A stretch of 64,000 nucleotides of DNA, taken from contig NZ_OY762899.1 in the NCBI RefSeq assembly GCF_963666545.1, positions 2,852,001-2,916,000 on the forward strand, written 5' to 3'. Below the pieces are notes generated by a model. The model was not told the origin of the DNA and ran no database searches. It saw nothing but the letters and a program-made list of their open reading frames with translations. Source of the stretch: an uncultured Bacteroides sp. GTDB lineage: Bacteria > Bacteroidota > Bacteroidia > Bacteroidales > Bacteroidaceae. Each line of letters opens with the position of its first letter. Position 1 is the stretch's first letter. The position numbers were made by a program, and so were the translations under genes. Shown here piece after piece: positions 50,625 to 59,483 of the stretch.

Positions 50625-51977
50625 ATGATGATGCTAAAATTACCCATATTTACTGTAGGATTAAGCTCTTTACTTTTTACTTCTAGTGCTATCGCGATTG
50701 AACAAGTAAAAGGCAATCAAGACAGGATGACTGAGTGTAGAATTGCAGTAATCTCGGACGTGCATGTGATGGATCCGTCGTTGCTGGTAGAAGGCGGTAA
50801 AGCGTTTGACGATTACTTAGTGCATGATAGAAAGATGCTGCGAGAATCGACCGTTATACTTAAAGAAATAACCGATAGGCTTATTGCTGAACATCCGCAG
50901 GTGGTGTTGCTCACCGGAGATCTTACCAAGGATGGAGAATATGTCTCTCATCGCTATTTGGTGGATAGCTGCCTGGTGCGTTTGAAAAAAGAGGGCATAC
51001 AAACACTTGTTATCCCCGGAAATCACGATGTGAATGATCCACATGCGGTGTCGTTTATGGGCGAAAAGACTGAAAGAGTGCGTACGGTTTCTGCAGCCGA
51101 TTTTGCTGATATCTATGCTGACTACGGATATGGGGGCGCTTTAGCACGCGATGAACATTCACTTACATACGTTTATCAACCTACTACTAACTTGCGCATA
51201 CTGGCCATTGATGCTTGTAAGTATGATGAGAATGATTTCGAAAAGAATATTTGTCGGCATGATGGACGGATAAAACCTGAAACGATGAAATTTATTAAAG
51301 CACAGATAGCCGATGCTCACCAAAAAGGGATACGAATCATTGCAATGATGCACCACGGACTGGTATCCCACTGGAAGTACCAAGACCGTATTATGAAAGG
51401 TTATCTGGTGGATGATTGGAAGAAGCAGGCGTCTGAGTTGGCTGCGGCAGGCTTGGAGGTCGTTTTTACCGGACACTCTCATGCGCAAGATATTTCTTGT
51501 CGCAAGAAAGGGAAACATACCATTTATGATGTGGAAACAGGATCGTCAGTAACCTATCCTTCACCTTATCGACTTGTATCCATTAAGGATGATTCGATGG
51601 AAATCAAAAGTCGTTTTCTCGAATCGATTCCGATGGATTTGAATGGCCTTTCATTCGCTGAATATGCGAAGAAAACAATTGCTAAAGGTGCTGAGACACT
51701 AGTCATTTCTGCGTTTCCTCCTAATGTACCGGATTCGCTAAAGATTACTGCTGCTCGTTGTGTGGGTGAAGCTTTAATTGCTAATTGTTGTGGTGATGAG
51801 AAATTGTCGGATGAAGATCGGCAAAAGATTAATGAATTGGCCGATCTCATCAAAAAATATTCAGTTCATTGTGCAAAGCTATTCCGCATAGCAACTTCAG
51901 TGCTTCGGGACGATGTCTTTCCCACTGATAATGATTTTACGGTGCAGTTTGCTTTTTCAACTGCTCCCTTACCTTGA
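50625..51977 (+). CDS. Secreted calcineurin-like metallophosphoesterase
   Basis: 450 residues with a signal peptide (KLPIFTVGLSSLLFTSSAIA). Dimetal motifs in order: D45-x-H47 (SDVH), GDLTKDG (98-104), GNHD (132-135), MMHHG (near 242) and GHSHAQD (near 285). The C-terminal 120 residues are helical and unassigned. It would hydrolyse a phosphomono- or phosphodiester in the periplasm or at the surface. The start has three ATGs in a row, so the exact first Met is uncertain. It lies 46 bp upstream of a TonB receptor and is probably cotranscribed. Confidence 0.9.
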   Translation: MMMLKLPIFTVGLSSLLFTSSAIAIEQVKGNQDRMTECRIAVISDVHVMDPSLLVEGGKAFDDYLVHDRKMLRESTVILKEITDRLIAEHPQVVLLTGDLTKDGEYVSHRYLVDSCLVRLKKEGIQTLVIPGNHDVNDPHAVSFMGEKTERVRTVSAADFADIYADYGYGGALARDEHSLTYVYQPTTNLRILAIDACKYDENDFEKNICRHDGRIKPETMKFIKAQIADAHQKGIRIIAMMHHGLVSHWKYQDRIMKGYLVDDWKKQASELAAAGLEVVFTGHSHAQDISCRKKGKHTIYDVETGSSVTYPSPYRLVSIKDDSMEIKSRFLESIPMDLNGLSFAEYAKKTIAKGAETLVISAFPPNVPDSLKITAARCVGEALIANCCGDEKLSDEDRQKINELADLIKKYSVHCAKLFRIATSVLRDDVFPTDNDFTVQFAFSTAPLP

Positions 51978-52023
51978 TCTTTTGATAATGCTTTATAAAA
52001 GAACTACGTAGAAAAAACAAATT

Positions 52024-54879
52024 ATGAGTCACAAATTATTATTTCTTCAACATTCTGATGCTTCAGCAAACGGGAAGCAGGTATCTAAACGATTTACGAA
52101 TTCAATGTTTCAATGGCTTTTCGGTGAGTTGTTTGGACGTGGAAGTAAAGCCTTGCCGATCATCTTATTGGCAGGTTTGTGGATGTGTTGCTCCCAAGAG
52201 ATGGCGCATGCCGCCACTGTGAGCTTTATGAGTGAAATAAATGAAAACGCCCTTCCGGTGAGTATAAAGGGAAAGGTAGTAAACGAAAAAGGAGAATCTC
52301 TTCCGGGTGTAAGCATCGCTGTGAAAGGTACAGGAACGGGCACGGCAACAGGTGCAGATGGCACATTTACCTTGAATATTCCTTCTGTTCGCACATTATT
52401 GGTATTCTCTTATTTGGGCTATCAACAACAGGAACTGCAAGGACGAAATGGAATGACGATTGTGCTGAAAGAAGATGTGCAGATGCTTGGCGAAGTAGTC
52501 GTAAGCACCCAGAAGCGTAGTCAGAGTAGTATTGAAGTGCCGATAACAGTGAGTACGCTTTCCGGTGGGAATTTGAAAAAACTCAATGTGCAGCAATTTG
52601 ACGAAATGGCGCAATACATTCCGGGTTTGCAGATTCAATTACAAAGTCCTAACAATCCGGGTTATGTGATTCGTGGTGTAACCTCTGACGATGGCGATTC
52701 GCGTTCACAACCTCGTATCTCTGTGTTTCAAGATGGAGTATCTATCTCTCGATCTCGTGCTTCGGTGGTGGAGCTGTTTGATCTTGAACGTGTAGAGGTT
52801 GTTAAAGGTCCCCAAGGAACACTTTTCGGACGTGGTGCGGAAATTGGTGCGGTGCATGTACTCCGTAACAAAGCCACGAATGAACTGAGTGGGGAACTCT
52901 CTTTGGGCTATGGCAGCTATAACCAGAAATTGGCAACCGGTTTTATCAATACGCCCATCGTTGATCAAAAAGTAGCCAATCGTTTTGCTTTCTCTTATAA
53001 CGAACGTGACGGTTTTATTAAAAACTTGTCGGGTGGCAGACTGAATGGAAAGAACACCATTGCTTTACGTAACTCCACTCGTTATTGGTTGGGTGAGAAT
53101 ACAACGGCCGATTTGGTATTTGACTATCAGTACGATAACTACCCTGGTACTTCATTTAAGAGTAAAACTTATGCTCCTGCAGGAGGAGATACTGACCCTA
53201 ACAGTGCGGCAGATTTGGAACGAGGCGAAGGACTTTATATCAAACGCCACGTGGGTGGTGGGTCTTTCTTACTTGATCATGCAATAAATAACAATTGGAA
53301 ACTTTCTTCTATTACCGGATTTCGAGCATTTGATTCGGACGAGTCGTTCGATGCTGATGGAACACCGGCACCCATTCTTTGGGTATCCGAGAAAGCCAAA
53401 GGAACGCAGTTCAGCCAGGAGTTTCGATTAAACTATGACAATAAAGGACGTTTTTCCGGTTTCGGAGGAGTTAGCTATTTTTATGAGAACTCTTCACAAG
53501 AAGTACCTATGCGCATCAACGAGCAAAGTCTTTATCCGGCTTACATATCCCCGTTGCTTAAAGCCCAATTTGCTAAACAGTTTAAGGGACTTGGTCTGCC
53601 TGATGCACAAAGTGTTCCTATTTTAAACTCTTTATTTCCTGATCAAGCACCGGTAGTGGATGGTAAAGCACAATACGTGACTAACTTACCACAAATAAGA
53701 AAAACGCTCGAAGCAGTGTTTAGTAGCCAGATGGGAACGGCTGTAACTCTTGAACAGGCTCTAGCTGCTATGAAAGTGCCTGCTGATGTTATTAAGGCGA
53801 TCACTCAGCAAGTAGACCAATTGTCGGGAAAACCAATAAATAGTTATCACGAAGAGTCTTCCAAAAACTATGGAACCAATCAGGCTGCCGAGATTTTCAT
53901 TGACGGAACCTATAAATTGACCTCGGCTCTTGCACTGACTGCCGGTCTGCGTGCATCCTACGAGCATCAAGTGGGTGGCTATCGTTCGGATGCTTCGGCA
54001 CAACCCAGCATCTTTGGAATGATGATGAATGGCTCCGCCAATCTGATGAACCCTATCTCCAACGGAAAGATAACTGCATCCGGTGACTATCTTTCTTGGG
54101 TTGGTCGTGTGGCGCTGAACTATATGTTCAAGCGTAATAACATCTACGTAAGTGCTTCCAAAGGTCGCCGCCCCGGTGTGATATTGGTTTTGCCAGCTAA
54201 GGTGACTAAGTTACAACCCGAAATAATATATAGCTATGAAGCCGGTATTAAAGGAGTAGTAGCAAACGGTATATTATCGTATGACTTGAGTGCTTATTAT
54301 TATGATTGGAATCACTTCCAGACGACTACATTGCAAACTGTTGCCGGAAGCCTTGCACCTCAATATCTGGCTGATGATGCAGGAAAGGCACATACCTTTG
54401 GTGTGGAGGCCGGATTGCGATACAGTCCTGTGCGTTGTTTCAGCATCTTCGGTAACTATTCTTCTATCGATGGTAAGTTTAATGACACTGACGAGAATGG
54501 AAATGCACAAGAATATGCAGGTAATCGTTTTCGTCTTACTCCGAAGAATACTTTCTCGGCAGGTATTGACTTAGATGTACCAGTGAGTAAAACCGCTGCG
54601 GTTTACTTTCGTCCGTCTTATTCATACAAGTCTCAGGTATACTTTGAAGACAGTAACCGTGAAGATCTGAGCCAGCCGGGATATGGATTGGCCAACTTTA
54701 CAGCAGGTTTACGTATGCATCCACGTAATTGGTATTACGAGATTGGAGCTTTTGGAAAAAATGTATTTGATAAGAAATACATTATTGATGCCGGAAACAG
54801 TGGTGATACGATAGGGCTACCTACTTTTGTGGGTGGAAGCCGTTGTATAATCGGTGTAATGGCCAAAATAGGTTTTTAA
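52024..54879 (+). CDS. TonB-dependent receptor without SusD partner
   Basis: 951 residues. A long N-terminal lead of about 45 residues precedes a signal segment (ALPIILLAGLWMCCSQEMAHA). Then come a CarboxypepD_reg-like domain (about 78-155; VSIKGKVVNEKGESLPGVSI), plug (about 160-275; RVEVVKGPQGTLFGRGAEIGAV) and barrel. The plug is of the siderophore/cofactor-receptor type rather than SusC. No susD follows; the upstream metallophosphoesterase suggests import of a dephosphorylated or phosphate-bearing ligand, an inference. A downstream ATG at 52105 would shorten the lead. Confidence 0.9.
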   Translation: MSHKLLFLQHSDASANGKQVSKRFTNSMFQWLFGELFGRGSKALPIILLAGLWMCCSQEMAHAATVSFMSEINENALPVSIKGKVVNEKGESLPGVSIAVKGTGTGTATGADGTFTLNIPSVRTLLVFSYLGYQQQELQGRNGMTIVLKEDVQMLGEVVVSTQKRSQSSIEVPITVSTLSGGNLKKLNVQQFDEMAQYIPGLQIQLQSPNNPGYVIRGVTSDDGDSRSQPRISVFQDGVSISRSRASVVELFDLERVEVVKGPQGTLFGRGAEIGAVHVLRNKATNELSGELSLGYGSYNQKLATGFINTPIVDQKVANRFAFSYNERDGFIKNLSGGRLNGKNTIALRNSTRYWLGENTTADLVFDYQYDNYPGTSFKSKTYAPAGGDTDPNSAADLERGEGLYIKRHVGGGSFLLDHAINNNWKLSSITGFRAFDSDESFDADGTPAPILWVSEKAKGTQFSQEFRLNYDNKGRFSGFGGVSYFYENSSQEVPMRINEQSLYPAYISPLLKAQFAKQFKGLGLPDAQSVPILNSLFPDQAPVVDGKAQYVTNLPQIRKTLEAVFSSQMGTAVTLEQALAAMKVPADVIKAITQQVDQLSGKPINSYHEESSKNYGTNQAAEIFIDGTYKLTSALALTAGLRASYEHQVGGYRSDASAQPSIFGMMMNGSANLMNPISNGKITASGDYLSWVGRVALNYMFKRNNIYVSASKGRRPGVILVLPAKVTKLQPEIIYSYEAGIKGVVANGILSYDLSAYYYDWNHFQTTTLQTVAGSLAPQYLADDAGKAHTFGVEAGLRYSPVRCFSIFGNYSSIDGKFNDTDENGNAQEYAGNRFRLTPKNTFSAGIDLDVPVSKTAAVYFRPSYSYKSQVYFEDSNREDLSQPGYGLANFTAGLRMHPRNWYYEIGAFGKNVFDKKYIIDAGNSGDTIGLPTFVGGSRCIIGVMAKIGF

Positions 54880-54952
54880 TGCTAACCCTTAGACATGATT
54901 ATATTGCTCGCGGCTCTTGAAGTGTTGAGAGCTTAGATTTGTTGGTTTGGAG

Positions 54953-54988
54953 AAAGAGAGGTAGAAGTAGAACTATGCCTCTCTTTTA
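54953..54988. terminator. Bidirectional terminator between receptor and EamA genes
   Basis: AAAGAGAGG pairs with CCTCTCTTT, with inner TAG/CTA pairing, followed by T residues on the plus strand; the genes on either side converge. Confidence 0.7.
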
Positions 54989-55016
54989 CTATGTATATAT
55001 GTAGTGCCGGAAATCA

Positions 55017-55955
55017 TCAATGTTTGCCATCGGTTGGTTGGTTGTTCACCAAAGAAAATAATCGGGTAGGTATATTGCCGAGTTTATCTCCCTGTTCGGC
55101 AATATATACTCCAAAGAGTATAAATATGGATCCGATGATAGCGATATAAGTAATGACTTCATCAATGACAATGGCTGAAGAGATGAGTGTGACGAAAGGT
55201 ACGATGTAGATGTAATTTGTAGTCCGCACTACGCCCAATTGTTTCACCGTTGTATTCCACATAATATAGCAAAGCATGGAAGCTATCAAACCCAGAAAGA
55301 CAAGGTTGGCTATCACTATTGGTTGATCCAGGATAGATATGTGCAGTTGTGAAGGAGAGAAGGCAAGGACGGGTAGCATCGTGATGATGCCGTAAAAGAA
55401 TACTTTGCGGGTAATGAATAGCACACTATATTTCCGGTCGAGTCTTTTCAGTATGATACCATAGCATGCCCACATGAAGGCTGCGGCAACTGTTAGCAAG
55501 TCACCCAGTGGACTGACTTTGAGTATGAAGTTACCGTTGAATACAACCAACGCTACTCCGACGAACGCCATACCCGATCCATAAAACAATCGTTTCTTTA
55601 GTCGTTCTTTTCTATCCGTCAGATGTGAGAGAAAGGCGGTGAGTATGGGCGTAGTGCATAGAATCAGCGATACGTTGGAGGCTAGCGTTATTTCCAGTGC
55701 GTTGTTCTCTGCTATGAAGTAAAGTGAACCACCACACACTCCGGCGGCAAATAGCAAGGCTTCATCTCGCAGGTTGTTGGCCAATAAGCGTTTCGGACAG
55801 AAAAACCAGATGCTGACGTAAGCCAGGAGAAAGCGGTAGAGCAAAATTTCTGTGGGCGAGAGCCCGTGTTGCAATAATACTTTGGTTGAAACAAACGTAG
55901 TGCCCCAGATTGCTACCGTTACCAAGGCCATTATATGATACCAGAAGTTCTTCAT
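55017..55955 (-). CDS. EamA-family (DMT) transporter
   Basis: 312 residues with about ten hydrophobic segments in two EamA repeats (about 5-135 and 150-290), including WGTTFVSTKVLL at the first repeat and MWACYGIILKRL at the second. Such proteins export amino acids, purines or other metabolites across the inner membrane; the substrate is not predictable here. Divergent from the S1-domain gene with facing -7 boxes. Confidence 0.9.
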   Translation of the reverse strand: MKNFWYHIMALVTVAIWGTTFVSTKVLLQHGLSPTEILLYRFLLAYVSIWFFCPKRLLANNLRDEALLFAAGVCGGSLYFIAENNALEITLASNVSLILCTTPILTAFLSHLTDRKERLKKRLFYGSGMAFVGVALVVFNGNFILKVSPLGDLLTVAAAFMWACYGIILKRLDRKYSVLFITRKVFFYGIITMLPVLAFSPSQLHISILDQPIVIANLVFLGLIASMLCYIMWNTTVKQLGVVRTTNYIYIVPFVTLISSAIVIDEVITYIAIIGSIFILFGVYIAEQGDKLGNIPTRLFSLVNNQPTDGKH

Positions 55956-55983
55956 GAATGTGCTTGCTTATCCATTTATTTTG

Positions 55984-55991
55984 CAAATATA
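55984..55991 (-). promoter_or_regulatory. -7 box of the EamA gene
   Basis: The minus strand reads TATATTTG, 28 bases before the ATG at 55955. Confidence 0.55.
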
Positions 55992-56014
55992 GACATAAAA
56001 ATACAAGGAAAAGT

Positions 56015-56022
56015 TATCTTTG
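56015..56022 (+). promoter_or_regulatory. -7 box of the S1-domain gene
   Basis: TATCTTTG, 19 bases before the ATG at 56042. It faces the EamA -7 box 23 bases away, so the two promoters overlap. Confidence 0.55.
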
Positions 56023-56041
56023 CATTTAAATAAATGAATGT

Positions 56042-56881
56042 ATGAGCATAGAACTAGGCAAATTTAATGTGCTGGAGGTTGTGAAGACCGTAGATTTTGG
56101 AGTGTATCTTGACGGCGAGCAGGAAGGCGAGATATTATTACCCACCCGTTATGTTCCCGATAATTGTCAGATTGGTGACTTTCTGAATGTTTTTCTATAC
56201 CTCGACAATGAGGAGAGGCTGATTGCTACAACTTTGACTCCATTGGTGCAGGTAGGTGAATTTGCTTGTCTGGAAGTGGCGTGGGTAAATCAGTTTGGTG
56301 CTTTCCTTAACTGGGGTCTGATGAAAGACCTTTTTGTTCCTTTCAGTGAGCAAAAGATGAAGATGCTAGTGGGCAATAAGTATGTGATACATGCTCATGT
56401 TGACGAGGAGAGCTATCGCATTGTAGCATCGGCCAAGGTCGAACGTTACTTTTCTAAAGAAGAACCTACTTATGAGCCCGATGATGAGGTGAATATTCTC
56501 ATCTGGCAGAAAACAGACTTGGGTTTCAAAGCGATTATAGATAATAAGTTTGGCGGATTGCTGTATGACAGTGAAATTTTTCAGCCTTTACATACCGGTA
56601 TGACCCTGAAAGCTTATGTAAAACAGGTACGCGAGGATGAAAAGATTGATCTTGTGCTTCAGAAGCCGGGCTTTGAGAAGATAGATGATTTCGCCAAAAG
56701 TTTGCTGCAATATATTCAAACGCATGGCGGTAGTGTAGCTGTTAATGATAAAAGCCCTGCCGAAGAAATTTATGATATTTTTCAGGTGAGTAAGAAGACT
56801 TTTAAAAAAGCGGTAGGCGATCTATATAGAAGGCGTCTTATTAAACTTACTGATGGTGGCATTGAACTCGTGGTTGCGTGA
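56042..56881 (+). CDS. CvfB-like S1 RNA-binding protein
   Basis: 279 residues in the order of CvfB: tandem S1-like beta barrels (about 5-62, 68-130, 140-210) and a C-terminal winged helix (about 215-279; EEIYDIFQVSKKTFKKAVGDLYRRRLIKL). CvfB-type proteins bind RNA and affect virulence genes in Firmicutes; the role in Bacteroides is unknown. It is followed after 19 bp by a small lipoprotein gene and probably shares its transcript. Confidence 0.88.
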   Translation: MSIELGKFNVLEVVKTVDFGVYLDGEQEGEILLPTRYVPDNCQIGDFLNVFLYLDNEERLIATTLTPLVQVGEFACLEVAWVNQFGAFLNWGLMKDLFVPFSEQKMKMLVGNKYVIHAHVDEESYRIVASAKVERYFSKEEPTYEPDDEVNILIWQKTDLGFKAIIDNKFGGLLYDSEIFQPLHTGMTLKAYVKQVREDEKIDLVLQKPGFEKIDDFAKSLLQYIQTHGGSVAVNDKSPAEEIYDIFQVSKKTFKKAVGDLYRRRLIKLTDGGIELVVA

Positions 56882-56900
56882 ATATAATACAATAACTAAG

Positions 56901-57209
56901 ATGAAGAAATTATCTATTTTGTTCTTTTCGTTCTTATTCCTTTTGAGTAGCTGTGCTACAATGAAGAGTCTTGACGATAAAATGATGAAGATAACTGAAG
57001 GTATGTCTCAAAAAGAGGTGAAAGAGATCTTCGGCGCTCCTAATTTTAGACGTTTTGATAATGGTAGAGAGGAGTGGGAATATAGCTACACTACTGTGAT
57101 CACGGATACAAAGATTTTTTTGATACGTTTTGAATCAGGTCGTGTTGTGGGAATGGACACCTTTGTTGTTCCTTACGAGCCTAACAGGGAAAATACCTTT
57201 ATCAGGTAG
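56901..57209 (+). CDS. SmpA/OmlA (BamE)-like small lipoprotein
   Basis: 102 residues from ATG 56901, which directly precedes the signal MKKLSILFFSFLFLLSSC; an in-frame start at 56853 would overlap the upstream gene. Cys18 is the lipidated residue. The core MMKITEGMSQKEVKEIFGAPN is the GMS..EV..LLG.P pattern of SmpA/OmlA domains, which occur in BamE and other envelope-assembly lipoproteins. Its exact role is unknown. Confidence 0.8.
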   Translation: MKKLSILFFSFLFLLSSCATMKSLDDKMMKITEGMSQKEVKEIFGAPNFRRFDNGREEWEYSYTTVITDTKIFLIRFESGRVVGMDTFVVPYEPNRENTFIR

Positions 57210-57241
57210 GGAAATTCCTACGAACGATTAGAGAGAATCAT

Positions 57242-57272
57242 TAGGGTAGGGGATTTCCTTACCCTATTTTTG
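57242..57272 (+). terminator. Terminator overlapping a -7 box
   Basis: TAGGGTA (57242-57248) pairs with TACCCTA (57260-57266), extended by G-C and G-U pairs, followed by TTTTTG. The T tract is also part of TATTTTTG (57265-57272), a -7 box 30 bases before the next ATG (57303). One short element may end one transcript and start the next. Confidence 0.6.
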
Positions 57273-57302
57273 TTGCATGGAAATTAATTTAAAAAGAAGG
57301 AT

Positions 57303-57968
57303 ATGCGTAAGTTAATAATCAGTTTCAGCCTTTTGCTGATAGTGGCACTTTCAATGAAAGCTGCGCCAATCTATGGCATTCGAATAGAGAGCGCCGAGAA
57401 TCCGATAATTATATTCGTAGATGGAGTACAAATTTCTACTCCAACAATGAGTTGCTTTATTGCCAACCTGAGTCCGGGCAATTATCGAATAGAAGCCTAT
57501 GAGGTAGAATATTTTGGAAGGAATGATTTTGAAAGGAAAAGGAATTTAATCTATCATAATCTAATTTATTTTTCCGGGAATGAGCTGAAAAATATTCGTA
57601 TAGAGAGCAACTTTCCTACATTGCCTTCTCCTCGAGATAGGTGGACTGGGGCTCACTCAGATAGAGGGGTAATGGATAATAATACGTTTAGTAGTTTTTT
57701 ATCCGCAGTGAAAGCAGCTCCATTTAAGTCGGATAAGATGGACCTGATTGAGACGGCAGTGCAGACTAGCGCATTCACTATCCAACAATGTAAAAGGTTG
57801 GTTGAACTGAATACTTTTGATGATGAAAAAATAGAAATGATTCAGTTGCTTTATCCTCGAATTGTAGATAAACAGAACTTCTTTATGCTGCTTGAGAGCC
57901 TATCTTTTATTTCTAGTAAGGATAAGATAAATGATTTTATAAAAGGATATAATAGTAAAGATAACTAA
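57303..57968 (+). CDS. DUF4476-containing secreted protein
   Basis: 221 residues with signal peptide MRKLIISFSLLLIVALSMKA. The N-terminal half is a small beta domain (IFVDGVQISTPTMSCFIANLSPGNYRIEAYEV, PEGA-like). The C-terminal half (about 125-218) matches DUF4476: FSSFLSAVKAAPFKSDKMDLIETAV then TIQQCKRLVELNTFDDEKIEMIQ. Function unknown; periplasmic. It starts a short unit with the Arg/Ser-rich protein 13 bp downstream. Confidence 0.82.
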   Translation: MRKLIISFSLLLIVALSMKAAPIYGIRIESAENPIIIFVDGVQISTPTMSCFIANLSPGNYRIEAYEVEYFGRNDFERKRNLIYHNLIYFSGNELKNIRIESNFPTLPSPRDRWTGAHSDRGVMDNNTFSSFLSAVKAAPFKSDKMDLIETAVQTSAFTIQQCKRLVELNTFDDEKIEMIQLLYPRIVDKQNFFMLLESLSFISSKDKINDFIKGYNSKDN

Positions 57969-57981
57969 AAAACTGACAGAG

Positions 57982-59076
57982 ATGAAACGAATGATGATTA
58001 TTCTATTTGCCATCGGGATGACTGCCATGAGCAGCACAAGTATGGCCGCAATGAGCACTGGCAGAGTTCGCCAAGAGACTCGTTTTCTTACTGATAAGAT
58101 GGCGTATGAGCTAAACTTGAATACCGCTCAATATAATGATGCTTACGAAATCAATTATAATTTCATCTACTCTATTCGTAACACGATGGACAATGTGGTG
58201 CGTGGAGAAGAGTGGGCGTTGAACGAATACTATTATTATCTTGACATTCGTAACGATGATTTGCGTTGGGTACTTAATGATTGGCAATACCGTCGTTTTA
58301 TGAGAACAGATTATTTCTATCGCCCAGTTTATGCCAGTACTAATGGATGGTCTTTTAGAGTTTACATTAGGTATAGCAATCATGCCTTGTTCTATTTCGG
58401 TCGGCCAACTCATTACGCCACTTACAGAGGAGCTCACTTCCGTGATCGCTATGATGACGTGAGCTTTTATCGCGGGCGTTACAATCATACTGTATATCGA
58501 GAATCTCATAGCGTGAGAGACGACAGAGTTTATCATAACAATCGTCGGGCAGATTTTGGCAGGGTAGACATTCGCCCCAATTCGGATAGAAGATCTGATG
58601 GCAGAGACAAGATTTACTCTACTCGTCCAAGTAATGACACTCCATCTAGAGAGAGCAACACACGTCCTTCGTCTCCTACAAATAATAGAGATAGCCGTCG
58701 TATGGATGGCGATGGTAACACTAGCAATCGTCGCGAGAACAATAGTGAAACGATCCGCCGTAGTAATCAAGATGTAAAGAGGGATGTTGATAGTAGAAAT
58801 AATCTTCGTTTAGAGCCTTCGAACAATAATCGTAGTAATGAAACTCCTGCTTCTTCGGGTAGCCGTAGAAATGCAACTGAAACGCGTTCTTCCTCCAATG
58901 AAGAGAGTCGTAGCACCGAACGCTCGAGTAGTCGCAGGTCAAACAGTAGTAATGCCCGTAGTGATGAAGGTACTCGTAGTTCGGCTGCCAGTAGGTCTAA
59001 CTCAAATGAGCGTAGCCAAAGGGACAAATCACCGGAGGTTGAACGCTCGAGTAGCCGCACTCCTTCAAGAAGATAA
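57982..59076 (+). CDS. Secreted protein with a long Ser/Arg/Asn-rich low-complexity tail
   Basis: 364 residues with signal peptide (MIILFAIGMTAMSSTSMAA). An N-terminal globular part (about 28-165) is rich in Tyr and aromatic residues (NEYYYYLDIRNDDLRWVLNDWQYRRFM). From about 190 to the end the composition is dominated by Ser, Arg, Asn, Glu and Asp with RSSS, SNSNE and SRRS repeats and almost no hydrophobics: intrinsically disordered. It may bind polyanions, or the tail may be a spacer. Not recognised; cotranscribed with the DUF4476 gene. Confidence 0.75.
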   Translation: MKRMMIILFAIGMTAMSSTSMAAMSTGRVRQETRFLTDKMAYELNLNTAQYNDAYEINYNFIYSIRNTMDNVVRGEEWALNEYYYYLDIRNDDLRWVLNDWQYRRFMRTDYFYRPVYASTNGWSFRVYIRYSNHALFYFGRPTHYATYRGAHFRDRYDDVSFYRGRYNHTVYRESHSVRDDRVYHNNRRADFGRVDIRPNSDRRSDGRDKIYSTRPSNDTPSRESNTRPSSPTNNRDSRRMDGDGNTSNRRENNSETIRRSNQDVKRDVDSRNNLRLEPSNNNRSNETPASSGSRRNATETRSSSNEESRSTERSSSRRSNSSNARSDEGTRSSAASRSNSNERSQRDKSPEVERSSSRTPSRR

Positions 59077-59087
59077 TACCATACAAA

Positions 59088-59112
59088 GCGTGTTGCTTGA
59101 GCACGTTTTTTG
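59088..59112 (+). terminator. Terminator after the Ser/Arg-rich protein gene
   Basis: TGCT-TG-AGCA core with bulged GTG/CAC extension, followed by CGTTTTTTG, 12 bases after the stop codon. Confidence 0.5.
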
Positions 59113-59266
59113 TCAAGAGAAGATTTGTACTATATTAACTGGTTAGGTATGGGTGCGAAAGGAAAAAGGTGTTTTTAGGGTAACAATAAGAGAAAAAACT
59201 TTTTCATTAGGAGTTATTGCGATAACAAATAAGCAAATGAGTGAAGAGAAACCGTCTTCCGACTGA

Positions 59267-59304
59267 AAAGAACCGTTCAGATGAGCCATCTGAACGGTTC
59301 TCTT
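59267..59304. terminator. Perfect hairpin, orientation unclear
   Basis: GAACCGTTCAGATG and CATCTGAACGGTTC pair with no mismatch around AGC. On the minus strand it is followed by TTCTTTT, on the plus strand by TCTTGCTTC. Confidence 0.6.
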
Positions 59305-59332
59305 GCTTCATCACAAGCGTGCAGACACAAAA

Positions 59333-59360
59333 AAAGAGAGAAGTTGCAACTTCCCTCTTT
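59333..59360 (-). terminator. Terminator-like hairpin reading on the minus strand
   Basis: AAAGAGAGAAGTTG pairs with CAACTTCCCTCTTT (one mismatch). On the minus strand the stem runs straight into TTTTTTT, the canonical intrinsic layout, but no minus-strand gene precedes it. Confidence 0.5.
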
Positions 59361-59451
59361 AACCCTATTTTAATCTGAATATACTTTATGATTACATTGA
59401 CGAAGATAATACATTTACTTGCCAAAGTCAAGTGTTTCTGCTTTTTTTTGC

Positions 59452-59459
59452 TACTTTTG
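59452..59459 (+). promoter_or_regulatory. -7 box of the TPR/AraC-type regulator
   Basis: TACTTTTG, 24 bases before the ATG at 59484. Confidence 0.5.
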
Positions 59460-59483
59460 CCGATAGAATAAAAGCATTTAAGG

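Larger units (their letters stand above)
59077..59483. other. 407-base intergenic region with three hairpins
   Basis: No credible ORF. It contains a terminator-like element (59088-59112), a perfect 14-bp hairpin (59270-59300), a 14-bp hairpin with a T run on the minus strand (59333-59360) and the -7 box of the next gene (59452-59459). A small RNA is possible but not shown. Confidence 0.6.

Noticed and set aside
58111-58770. 219-codon minus-strand ORF opposite the Ser/Arg-rich protein gene
   Set aside because: It mirrors the low-complexity sense codons (Ile/Thr/Val/Ser runs), has no promoter and no recognisable domain.
57982-59076. Ser/Arg-rich tail as a frameshifted or misread region
   Set aside because: The reading frame stays open to a normal stop, and the polar repeats are consistent through about 170 codons, so it is a real low-complexity tail rather than an error.
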